A stretch of DNA of 64,000 nucleotides from Dromaius novaehollandiae (lineage: Eukaryota; Chordata; Aves; Casuariiformes; Dromaiidae): assembly GCF_036370855.1 (NCBI RefSeq), contig NC_088102.1:64489601-64553600 (forward strand). Direction: 5' to 3'. A program made the translations under genes and the position numbers. Below are positions 13,064 through 23,840 of this stretch, in pieces; position 1 is the first letter of the stretch, and the number at the start of each line of letters is the position of its first letter. Below the pieces are notes generated by a model. It had not been told where the DNA came from. It did not search any database and saw only the letters and a program-made list of their open reading frames with translations.

Positions 13064-13685
13064 GTAAGTCATTTGATAATAGCATTTTTTCCTGAAATTC
13101 TAAAGGTAAAAAAGTGGGTGTGTGGGTCAAAGCCAGCCTAGAGATACTAGTTCTTTCAGTTTCCTAAGCTTCAGGGGAAGAGTAATCACCAATGGATAGC
13201 CAAACTGAAAAAAATAAGAGCTGGGGTGGCGGAATGAAAGGTTGTGGTCAAAACATGCCTTAAGTTTTTATTGAAGAAGTTTCCCTTTATCTGTAGTTCA
13301 CTTGTCTATGTTCAGTGTTACATTGCTTACTACAATAGTTTTACACTTCTCAGTCTAAATACACTTTCTATGAGTGTTTTTTTTTTCTTTTTTTCTTTTC
13401 TTTTTTTTTAAGCAAGAGAGGAGGAAAGGCAATGCTGTAAATGTCCTCTTAGGAAACCTGAGTATTACAGAAATTATGAAGAACTTAATCATATATGCTA
13501 TTTATATTCTAAATAGGTTTTTGCTCTGTTCTCACCTATGAGAATGTATTAAATTTAAAAGCTCCTTTATGTCTCTGTTGCACATATCCAAGATTCAGCT
13601 AGTAGGTGTACATGCATAAAGATGACTAACAAAGTTAGGGTATCCATGAAAATGAACAACCTTACTGATGCTTATTTCCATACAG

Positions 13686-14001
13686 CTCAGCCATCTGTCA
13701 GCCTGTATCCAAATGAAGCTACAGTAGAAAGTGGCAAGGAGAAGACCTTGACATGTGACATATCCACATTCACTTGACATCATGTGGATTAAGATTTCAA
13801 AGGATAATCAGATTACTACTGTGAGAGGAGAAGATATCTGTATAGAACCCTCTGTCGAAAACGATGATGGCACATTTAACAGCACCAGCAAATTAAGGGT
13901 GCAACCATCTTTGCAAGACAATGGAAACATTTATAGATGTGTTGTGAACCACAGATCATTGACTGACATCATACTTCTGGATGCTACCTTGACTGTCACA
14001 G
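13686..14001 (+). pseudogene. Ig locus exon 3: first C1-like domain, frameshifted
   Basis: The acceptor is CATACAG and the donor ACAG|GTATTT. The exon is 316 nt, not a multiple of three. Frame 1 gives AQPSVSLYPNEA to TLTCDISTFT and then stops at 13775. The other frame resumes at 13776 with DIMWIK and runs through DGTFNSTSKLRV and NIYRCVVNH. The Cys-to-Trp spacing is about four residues shorter than in human B7-H6, so a deletion of roughly 11 bases is likely. Confidence 0.75.
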
Positions 14002-14477
14002 GTATTTGTGTTCTTTAGGGGGCTATGCCACATTTGTTTTGAGTGTCTTATGCTCAGTCATGTTGTACACTCAACATCTTTAGGAAGTTCGACTATTTTA
14101 AGCACTGAGGCATACTGCCCTAGCCATCTTTCCCCAAAGAGCTGTTACTCTTTTCCATACACTTGTATTGTCAGTCATTGATGTGTTGCTAATACAAGTT
14201 TTTAAGAAACACTGTCCTCTAATTACAGTGAAGTTCTCCCAGTAATCATGGTTTGATACAGTTTAACTGTTTCTGAATATTTGAATATATCTGTATTACC
14301 TTTTAATTTATATTAATATAAATAATTTTGGCTGTATTTTAACTTTCTACTGTATTTCCAGTACTCACACAAGAAAAATAACCAGCCAGTCATCTATCCT
14401 GATGGGTAGATTTAATTCAGTTAGCTTTGCTACAGTGTCCTCAGAATTGTCTTTATTAATTTACCTATTAATCACAG

Positions 14478-14585
14478 CTCCCAAGTTGGATATCAGCACT
14501 TTAGCTGGATCTGTCATTGCATCAATAGTGGCCTGTTTTTTGCTTGGGCTGATTGCTTTCCTGTACATTAAGCTTTATAACCCAC
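14478..14585 (+). CDS. Ig locus exon 4: stalk and transmembrane segment
   Basis: The exon is 108 nt, phase 1-1, with acceptor ATCACAG and donor CCAC|GTAAGT. A short stalk (APKLDIS) leads into about 22 hydrophobic residues with Gly/Ala/Cys, then KLYNPR. Retaining the intron would give a stop two codons later. The next exons are extracellular-type Ig domains, so this exon and they probably belong to alternative transcripts. Confidence 0.65.
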
Positions 14586-16214
14586 GTAAGTAGTTTTTAA
14601 AGGATTGTACTATGCTAATGACTTCTACATGGAAAACTCAGTTTTTGCAAATGCTTTGATTCTAAGGCTGATAGGAGGGACCAGGTGACTATAGCCAGCA
14701 CTGGAATACCCCTTACCACTTTTGTCATCTTTAGCCACAGCTCCCAAAGACAGTGCTCCCATGCTTTTGTTCCTGTTTACCTAAAACACATGTTTTCATT
14801 TACTACTTTGGTGGCAGCAGACAGGGCAGAGCTTGCTAAGCTATCAGTGTGCCAATGTGGCACTGAGGACCTGTGTTGGCTGGATTCAAACCAGCACAGA
14901 TCTCGCTGCTGTCTCAGACTGCACATGCAATAGTAGGCTTTGATGATGACCAAGGGGATCAGCAGTCAGCGTGGTGTTGATTTGGTCTCTGCCCACGTAA
15001 ATGTGTCTCACACCTCATCTTTCAGTCTAGACACATCCTAAATGCTTTATGCGTCTCTCAAGCTCTCCGAGACAAAACCAGGGGTGTACTCAGTGTGCAC
15101 AGAGCATTTTGAAACAAACTGCAACATGGCAGTTATGAAATACAAGAATAGCGCTAGGATCGAATGCACTATATTCATCTATTTCCACAAAAGGACCAAC
15201 TGATACGATGTAATTTTACTCAAAGTGGCTAATAAACATCACACTTCCACATGCAAGTGTATCAGCAGCAGAAACTTTAAAGTGGTAAGTTTTAACTGCT
15301 TGATGCTGTGTTTTCTTTATTATTAAGAAGAAATAGCAATACACATGCACATCTAAATCACTTTTACAAAAAAATTCATGTGGAAGAAAATTTAAAGGCT
15401 AGCTGTAACTGACTATACAGTGACAGGTCTGGCAACAATGGTGGATTGAAAGTTATTTAAATAATTAGTTTTCAATCAAGGGATCTGAATTACATGCATT
15501 AAGCAATAAAGCAGCAAAATCTGTTTACACAGTATTGCAGTATAGTGTCTAAGCCTTTGTAAAGTGAGTGAATGAACTATTTTTTCTAATTCATATATTA
15601 TGAATTGAAAAAAAAAAGCAGACTTTAGGTTATTTTAGACAGCAATTTGCATTGTGTAAATGCAGAAGGAGAAGAATGACCACTCCTTAGTCCTTCACCT
15701 CTGTCCAAGTGTAGATGCATGGCAGCTTGCTCCCTGCATACCTGTCCCCTTGGCACTTAGTTCCTCAACATAGCCCAGGAGCTGACTGCAGTCTGCCCTA
15801 CGAGCTGGGCAACTTTTTAAGTCAGTTCCTGGCTGTTCTGTGTCACAGCTACTGGCTCACCTCATGCCCCTGTGGCTGGAAAGGGGGGGACTTCACCTGC
15901 CCGTTGCTCTTGAGGAAGGGGACAAACCTTCCTGGTAACCCAGATGGCAGCCTGCTGCTGCATCTCCAGTGCAGCAGAGATGACCTTATCTGGCATAGCA
16001 TCACTTGCCCACACAGAAACAAGAGGGACGTGAGCTTTGTGCTATGCTTTGAGGGCTCTCCAAAGCACCTCCTGACAGCATGGATATTATCGAGACTGAA
16101 AACTACAAGCAGTTCATGCAGTAGAGAGAACGATTAGTGTTCATTTCTTTTTCTTGCTATTCTTTGTAATTTGGTGTGTATCTAGAAATGAACTTATCCA
16201 TTTTTTCCTTACAG
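14586..16214 (+). other. Ig locus intron after the membrane exon
   Basis: This is 1.6 kb. A B7-H6-type gene would need a cytoplasmic-tail exon here. An open frame at 15715-16137 (140 codons) is GC-richer than its surroundings but has no motif I recognise and no clear splice context. Confidence 0.4.
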
Positions 16215-16616
16215 TTCCTCCAAAAATAATACCATTCAGGGGAAGCTTAGAAGTGAAGCATCTGGAAGAAACTGTTTTGACTTACCGTATTATGGGCTTT
16301 TGTCCCAAACCAATAACCATGAACTTTTATCTAAAGCATCCACAAGAGAGAAAGGTGAAAATTTTCTCCTGGTGTAGTGTACAATGTGATGCTGAAAGAG
16401 AGGAAGCAATTCCCCTACAGGATCAAAAGGATCAGAAGGCTTTTAAATTTCAGATGCATGTGGAAAAAGACAAAAATGGCACTTTCACTGTTCCATGCAC
16501 TCTTCGTGTATCTCCAAACACACGTGAGCATAACAAGGCAGAGCTTTCAGTTGAAGTTATTTGTGACACACTCAAATCACATCCTCTTGAACAAACAACA
16601 CCACTCAATGTCATAG
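16215..16616 (+). CDS. Ig locus exon 5: divergent C1-like domain
   Basis: The exon is 402 nt (134 codons), phase 1-1, open throughout, with acceptor CTTACAG and donor ATAG|GTAAGC. The C1 landmarks GF-P (GFCPKP) and NGTFTVPCTLRV are present. The B-strand Cys is Tyr (LTYRIMGF) and the core Trp position reads Phe (MNFYLK). There is an insert of about 30 residues with two extra Cys (WCSVQC). The disulphide pattern must differ from a normal C1 domain. Confidence 0.6.
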
Positions 16617-18387
16617 GTAAGCAAGCTGCTTTGCCATGCAGTAACGGTATTGCTTAATTTCTGCAAGACAGTAGCTGTCTGGATTTACTATGATAGGGCT
16701 ACAGCTGTCATTAAAACAGAATTTTTCAAGTCAAGTGTCCGTTTTTAAACTCTCACATTTTCTGCTCACTGTTTAAAGGATGGGTGTTCTTTGTCTTCAA
16801 AAAGTCATCTCTTCTGCCCCAGACACTCACGTGAGTAAGCAGTTACTCTTATGTGGGCATACAGAATTTTTCTTAATAATACTACATATTTCATACATAG
16901 CTGTCCTAACTAGCTGCTGGAGAATTGAGTACTGCAGTTATTTCCCCCACAGGCACACTTAGCCTCTCCAACACTGGTAGATCATAGTGAGGAGACCTCT
17001 AACTGAGGCAGCAAATACCCTTCAAACACTTACTATGGCATTAAGTGTCAAGGAAACCAGCCAAAAAAATGTTGCCTTTGAGTGCAGACCAGGCAGTAGG
17101 ATTTGGGGGATGCAGTATACTGAGGGAAGCTACTTTATATCCTAGGTGGAGCACAATTAACTGTTAATACTTGCAATTGTTCTTCTAATCTGGCATGTTT
17201 GTTCATATTAACCCTATTTTATTAATTTTCATTTATTGCTCAGGAAAAAGGTGATAACTTGTAGTAGGTAGGAAATGGATGGGCTCCTGTTCCTGCTGTG
17301 TCAGTGATTAATGAAGTATGTAGTATAAATCTTTGGGGTTTTTTTCCTGAGGTGAGTTTCACTGTTGCATAGGGTGCATTTAGTCTTTTTCACCCATCCT
17401 TTTCCTATTGCCTGTGTTCTAGGTCAGTTTGGGATAGCTGAGCTGTGTGAAGACAGGCATTCTACAGTATAAGACAGTATTTAATGAAAATAAGGATATT
17501 AGATGCAGACTTATTTTACCAAAATGAAATTCTAAGATTTAAGTGGGGGGGGGGGGAAAGTTGGTTCAGGCATTTTAAAATATTAGAATTCAAAATTGTT
17601 TGTTGTTAGACTGAATGCAGCCTCCTAATTAGGATAATAAAATCTAATTCTATCAATCCTCTCTTACATTCAGGGATCAGGTATAACCTACTGTGTATCG
17701 CCACCCATTCCACTGAGCTTTTGTACTGTATCAGTAATAGCTGGGTCTAGTTTAATCTGCTTAAAATCAGTTACTGGTGTCCTGGAATGGCTTTTTCAGC
17801 TTTGAAAATGCTGGTGACATATGTAATTGTAATTAATGTTTTCCCTTAGTCACCAATATTATAACTTCATCCAAATTCCTTTAGTGGCTGTAGAGCTCAG
17901 ACCACTACCAGTCTTTTTCTCCAGTTGATTGCCTGGGTTGCTATATTGGGATAGAATTATAAAAGCAGTACCTTGAGCAAACCTGTGCCCAAACCATTTT
18001 AATTTTTTTTCCTCATTTTAGAGCCACACGGCAGCAATAAAACATCCTATAAAATAGCTGTTGTTTTATAAGTGCTGTGTACTAATAGCCCAAATTGTGC
18101 TGAACCTGTGCTAATAAGCATACTCATAAATAGGCTCATAAAAAGTGCCTTGGAACTATAAGATCTCTGCCATTCTGCAGTTCCCAGAATATACCAGCAT
18201 CCTGAAAGTGGTATCAAGTACCTATGAGATGAGCATGACATAAAACAGGGTTCACTGGTTTCTAGGATAGGTTTCTCTCTGGCTCATGGTGCTCAGTATC
18301 TGAGACAAAAGTGATTAGCAGCATACAGCACTGGGTCATATATTGTTCCAAAAAACATTTTTTTTAATCTGATGATTTACTTTTCAG
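16617..18387 (+). other. Ig locus intron between C1 exons 5 and 6
   Basis: This is 1.8 kb of AT-rich intron with a G12 tract at 17545-17556. I see no Ig-like exon in it. Confidence 0.5.
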
Positions 18388-18719
18388 CTCCAATAGCATT
18401 GGATTCAGTGCAGTGTTCTACAGACAAGCCAACTGCTGAGGAGTCCTTCACTCTAACTTGCAGAGCCCATTCATTCTTTCTTGAAACAATTGAACTTCAC
18501 TGGTATAAAGATGAAGAGCAACTCTCAGAAGGAACCTTCACAAGTGTTGTGACAAAGGGTTCGGATGGGCTTTTCTTCTGCAACAGTGGATTAGAAGTCA
18601 TTCCCAGCATAGAAGATTTCGGGAAAAGATTTGTGTGCAAAGCTAAACTCAGAGGATCACACCACTACAAAGACTCAGCTTGGCAGCTTGAAAATATGGC
18701 TAAGTTAAAGCTTTATTAA
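18388..18719 (+). pseudogene. Ig locus exon 6: C1-like domain with lost splice donor
   Basis: The acceptor TTTTCAG opens a phase-1 exon with Cys (TLTCRA), Trp (LHWYKD), GLFFCNSGLEV and FVCKAK, all canonical. Where the phase-1 donor should be, at 18699/18700, the sequence reads G|CTAAGT instead of G|GTAAGT. The frame runs on to TAA at 18717-18719. It could be a decayed internal exon, or one converted to an alternative last exon. Confidence 0.6.
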
Positions 18720-19738
18720 ATTTCCATTAGTAGCATGAAATCTCTGTACCTGTAACAGAGATGGCCTTCTTTCAAAAGGTCAGTTGCCATCCCTTTGTCA
18801 CTTTATAACACTCAGCAGTTCATCATAGATGAATAGAGACAATCCAAGGCAAAAAGTCAAAGGCACTACTAAAGCCATAGAGAATTGCATAAAAAAGAAG
18901 TTACTGTTGCTGAAGCTTTACCCATGGATAAATTTCAGCTTAATGCTGTGGCTACATTAGGAAGACAGGTGTAATTTTCAGCACTTTAACTAACGCAGTT
19001 AAAAGTGAGAATATACAAGACAGTTTTGGCATTTGGGCACCCAGGGTCAATTTCAGTTAGCAAACGTACTAAAAATACATCTTGCCTTGCCCATACTATG
19101 ATTTTACCACCTGAGCAATCCTATTAAGTTGTCTGTGTGTAGGGAGGCTGTCTCTCTCAGGTATAGGTATGAACTATCTATCCTATACCTGGTCTAGATT
19201 AGGATCAGTACATCCTGTTTTCTTTCCAGCACATTAGATTTCTTCCTTCAGATTTTCTTTGAATATCCCATTTTATTACCAAAATGCCTCTTCTGATGTC
19301 AGATTTCTAAACAAAACTGCATCCGTGCAGTTGTTTTTAAAAACTATTTCCCTCTGATACCTACAACACCACCATCAAAAACACCCTATCATACAGAAAC
19401 AGGACATGTTTAATTTTTCAAAGTGTTTTTCCTGGAAACTTTTTTTACATAAATTAGAAGAACATACTAGTAAATAGAACACACTTCCCTGGAAGTAGTA
19501 CTTCCTGTTTCTGTGAGATTCTCAGAATTTCCACCTCTTGAGTTTCTCTCTTTCAGTATTACTCTGGTTTTCATTCCTGTCTTCATCTAACCTTCCTCAT
19601 ATAGTCACTGTTATCATGCCACTGAGAATGAACAGACAGATGTTTGGAAACACAGTGGAAAAATCTGCTCTTTTGCTTCAGTGTTCTTTCAGCTTTGTGA
19701 AAATGTTACATTCTTTCTTTTTGCTGTTTTACTTGCAG

Positions 19739-20050
19739 TATGCAAACCACAAATCTCAGAAATTGTGTGCACACCCCAAATCCCTGAGTATGGAAAGCCT
19801 ATCACATTATCCTGCATGGTGACAAGTTTCTTCCCTGCATGCTGTCAGATATACTGGATGAGAGGTTTTGAAAGATTCACAGCTGCTGAAGTTAAAACAC
19901 AAGGTCCCTGGCTGATGGCAACAAAACTTTATTACAAAGAAAGCCAAGTCACATTTACACCTAAACAAGACGACCATGCTGCACAGTTCACTGTTGAAGT
20001 TGCACATTGCAGCAGTACTACAAGAAAGTCCTATTCTCTCAACTTGAAAG
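19739..20050 (+). CDS. Ig locus exon 7: C1-like domain
   Basis: The exon is 312 nt (104 codons), phase 1-1, open, with acceptor CTTGCAG and donor AAAG|GTGATT. B-strand Cys (TLSCMV), SFFP and Trp (IYWMRG) are present. The F-strand reads FTVEVAHC, so the usual Cys is Val and a Cys lies five residues later. This is a C1-set fold with a shifted second cysteine. Confidence 0.62.
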
Positions 20051-20488
20051 GTGATTGTTTCATCACATGTGCTTTGGGCAGCATGTTTTTGTTTTCTTCT
20101 TTGGTCTGCTTCAAAATGCCTAAAGAGAAGACATTGCCTTTCAAACTACATAGAGTCTATCATGAATCATACTGTCAGAGTCTACTCTGAAGTGACAATA
20201 GTGCAGCTATTTCCTGGCCATCCAGCTTTATACCCATAGACTTGCTGGAAAAGCATAGAGCTTTATGTGGGCTGATAAGGAACAACAACAAAATACTAAG
20301 AAGTTTGTTGTATTTCAGCTGTCAAGAGATCATTATTTCTCCTACTTACTGCATTCCTCAACACCCAACTATATAAATGAACAAGGCTATAAAGAAGCAA
20401 ATAAATGAGTCTGACCTGCTTCTCACATCCTTCTCTGGTTATCTAGCATTAACAACATCTGTTTTTGTGTGTGTGTTTGTATGTATAG

Positions 20489-20783
20489 GTTTTCCAAAAG
20501 TTACAGATATTGTCCTTAGTCCAAGTGAGCCAGAGTATGGAGAACTCGTCTTTACTCTGTAAAGTGAGTGATTTCTGTCCCGAAGATACTAAATTCCAGC
20601 AGTTACTAGAAGAGGAGGTAATCAAACAAGAGCTACTGCACAACTCAAGTAACTCCTTGCCCCTAAACTCTGTGCTTCAAATAACACCGACAGCTTCCAT
20701 GTTTGGCAAAAAAATTTCATTCAAAGTAATGTATGAAGCCCTGGAAAAACCCATCACAAAAGATATATTTTTAAGACTTCCAG
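20489..20783 (+). pseudogene. Ig locus exon 8: degenerate C1-like domain, frameshifted
   Basis: The acceptor is GTATAG and the donor CCAG|GTATGT. The 295 nt length is not a multiple of three. The N-terminal part (PEYGELVFTL) stops at TAA 20560-20562. The frame starting at TGT 20558 continues as CKVSDFCPED to the donor. The Trp region and the F-strand Cys (FKVMYEA) are missing. The start closely resembles exon 7 (PEYGKPITL), so the two look like an old duplicate pair. Confidence 0.6.
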
Positions 20784-21345
20784 GTATGTATAACAAGTTT
20801 ATTGGTCCTTTCAGGGCATCACAGAGCAATATTAGATTGAGCTAAGGGGAAAATAATTATTTCAGGTGCACAGAATCAGCTGGGACAAGAAGGTATAATT
20901 TCTGAGTCACTCTGCAAACATGATACAGCTCCAGGAAACCTTGGTTGTAGCTTGCTATTGAATTAGTCCATATAGTGCCCCAATGGATATGAGCACTTGG
21001 GGTATCATTCAGCCCCTGAGAAGCCCTGCAGAAGTTCAAAAAAACTGATAAAAATCTAGGTTGAATTTAAGCTTGGATTTTTGATTTCTTTGAATTGTTA
21101 TATTTCAAAGTATAGAAGTATTCCCCACTATGAAATCTGCTAAAAGTAAAATGGCTGGTAAAAATCTAAGTGCCAAAAAATTGGGTTTCTATTATATTTA
21201 ATCCAGCCATTCCACCAGTAGTCTGCTTGCCTGGAGATACCCTATTTGACATAAGCATTTTCACTTTCTCTGTCCTTGCAGCAAATAAAAAACACAATGT
21301 ATAATGACATTAACGTGTAATGACTTGGGTCAATATGACAGCTTC

Positions 21346-21363
21346 GGGGGGGGGGGGGGGGGG
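21346..21363 (+). repeat. G18 homopolymer
   Basis: Eighteen consecutive G lie in the Ig locus intron between exons 8 and 9. Length is often unstable and prone to sequencing error. Confidence 0.85.
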
Positions 21364-22191
21364 AAGGCGGAATTCCCTTCCCTTCCTTAGCTTTTCTATT
21401 TCTCCTTTCTGCCACCCAGCCATACATTCCCATCACTTCTCTTGTTCTAGCTCTGGCACTGGCCTTATCACACACTAAGCCAACTGTTTTGCTCAAATAG
21501 TGAGACCACCAAATCAAACTGGCTTACCATGCAGTCAGATGGGTGCTGGAGTGAGCGTGGGCTGCAGGGGAGAGAGCTAAGAAATAGGGAAGAAGGCACA
21601 GCTTTGAATAGAAGAGAGCAAGACTTTCCCTTTTAATGCTAACAAGGTGTTTTTATGAGCCACAAGATGCAATTTCACATTTATCCTGCTGTAAAATGCT
21701 AGTGGGCAGAAAGCAATAGGGATTTTAGCTCTTGTACTAAGAAAGGTCTGTACATATATTTTGTCTGGGGTTTACTTCTCAATTAGTTTGATGTAGAACT
21801 AGATTTCTCTTTAACCTGATTTTGCAGCAAAACAAGTAACAATATTTTAGTTAGTGGAAGTGATGCATCTAGGTGAGTGGGCTGAAAATAGCACACCTAA
21901 GACAAGTGCTTAATTGCTGTCATGTTGATAGAGGTGTCAGATACAGCAGGTCTTACTCCTGCTGCCAGAAAGAACCCTTTTATGAAGGGCAACATTCCTT
22001 CATTTTAGTATGTTCAGTATGTATGTGTGTATAGTATGTTACTAAAAACAGGTGCTAAGGAGTCAAAGACAAGCAGGTGAATACTTTTCATTCTGTTGCA
22101 GTTTTTTCTGTTATTTATCAGTCTTGGTTTAGTGGCCCAGAAATATTTTACCGCAGCATCTTTCTAATGCAAACCTTTCTCTCTTTCTTAG

Positions 22192-22506
22192 CAAAGTCCC
22201 CTGTTGTCTCAGAGATAAGAAAAATTCCTTCACAAACCATAGCCAAGAAGACTGCCTGTCTTGAAGTTTTCATTTCAAATTTTGTACGTAAGGACATCAG
22301 AATCATATGGTATAAAGACTGGACAGAGCTATCTGAAACCAACCAAGTTACTAAAACTGAAATCGGACAAAATGGATTATATTTTTGCATGAGCAAACTA
22401 CAGGTTTCTACAAAGGCATCAGAGAATATTAAAGTAATAAGATGTGAGGTTATTCATCCAGCAACTCAGTGCTGTGTAGAGAGAGCCTTTCTGCTGAGTC
22501 CTGCAG
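22192..22506 (+). CDS. Ig locus exon 9: C1-like domain
   Basis: The exon is 315 nt, phase 1-1, open, with acceptor TTCTTAG and donor GCAG|GTAAAT. It has Cys (TACLEV), Trp (IIWYKD), NGLYFCMSKLQV and RCEVIHP, a canonical C1 pattern with an additional Cys in the E-strand. That E-strand motif and WYKD are shared with exon 6. Confidence 0.65.
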
Positions 22507-23193
22507 GTAAATTGTATTGTTTTATTTTTGGTTTGTTATCTGCTAAAGGATAGTCTGAGTTTGCATACTAATTTGCAAATACTCAAACCTATTTCAGTAT
22601 GGCTGAATAATGGCATAAGATATTCCTCAAAGCTATTAAAGGTATTGGAGTCTTATCTAAAGAAGATTAGACCTCTAAATAAGTATTTCTGTATGTCAGA
22701 ATAATGTGGAAGTTATCTAGTTTTCTATCCCAGTTATGCACTGAATGAGCTATAGCCAATCCTTAAACTTCAAAAATTAACTAAGAGATCTTTCCCCTTG
22801 TAACTCACTAAGGATCAACTCACACCTTTCAGCTAATGCTGACCAGTGCTTGTTGTAAGCTCTTTCAGAAAGTGAGATGTGAGTGCCTGCACTCCACTTT
22901 AAAAGTCTAGATGCAGTTCAGAGAATGTAATTCTAATTAAAGTCAGTAAAAAGACATCTATTGAATTTAACATACTTTGACTCACAGAGAAACTACTCCA
23001 ATGTGAAAACCAGTGATTGCTAAATAATATGGAATGAGAATATACTGTTAAAAATGTTGCAGAGTGGTATAAATTTGGTATTACTTTTTTAAATGCAAGA
23101 TTGTGCATTTTTCTATTGATACATTAGCTCCCTTTACAATAAGTCAGTATAAGATTACTATTGTAAGAAATTGTATTTCTTCCTACTTTGTAG

Positions 23194-23262
23194 CAGGATT
23201 TAAGAAGGCTGCTAATAAATCGTGTCTGACTGCAAATGGGTGCCACACAGAACCCTTGAAGA
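23194..23262 (+). CDS. Candidate 69-nt hinge exon of the Ig locus
   Basis: A pyrimidine-rich acceptor (TTCTTCCTACTTTGTAG) and an A|GTAAGA donor bracket 69 nt, open and phase 1-1 like every neighbour. It would encode about 23 residues with two Cys and several Lys between Ig exons 9 and 10. It is found only by splice signals and phase, so it may be chance. Confidence 0.3.
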
Positions 23263-23840
23263 GTAAGAATTACTTTTAAAACAAAGCAAAGTTATAAAGG
23301 CCATTCTAATGACAACAATCCAGAGCATATTTTTCACCTCACCAGGCAAACATTATCAGAAGGTATGAGAAGAGGGAGAATGGCTTATGCAGTAAGTTCA
23401 CGCCTATTATCTCCTACAAGGCTCTTAATTTGCATAGAAGGGCAGAAATAGGCAGGATGTGTATTGACCATCGCTAATACAGAGGATTTGTCTACATATT
23501 AACACTAGTAGTTGTTACACAAAGACTTTTTGCAGCAGAAGGCACCTGAGGGAGGCAGTGAGGGATCTCTAGCAGTCCAGACAAATGGAGAAATTCACAG
23601 AGACCCATGAGCCCACCGTAGTCGCACATATGGGCCTGCCTGAGGCCAAGTGCAAACAAGGGAAATGAGCAGGCAGAGTCTTTTATCTATACCACTGTCT
23701 CTTCTGGTGGTTATCTGGTGTTACGGGACATCAGTGAAATGTGAAAAATTACCATTTGAATGGTAGAACACAACCATGCCAACATGACATGGTGCTGCGA
23801 CTTTTATCTTCTTCTCTCACTCTCTTTTTAAAAAACACAG

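Noticed and set aside
15715-16137. 140-codon frame in the intron after the membrane exon as a cytoplasmic-tail exon
   Set aside because: No splice acceptor in phase and no tail-like motif were found. It may be an old repeat or chance.
21346-21363. G18 tract as a G-quadruplex regulatory element
   Set aside because: It is a plain homopolymer within an intron, with no positional link to a promoter or splice site.
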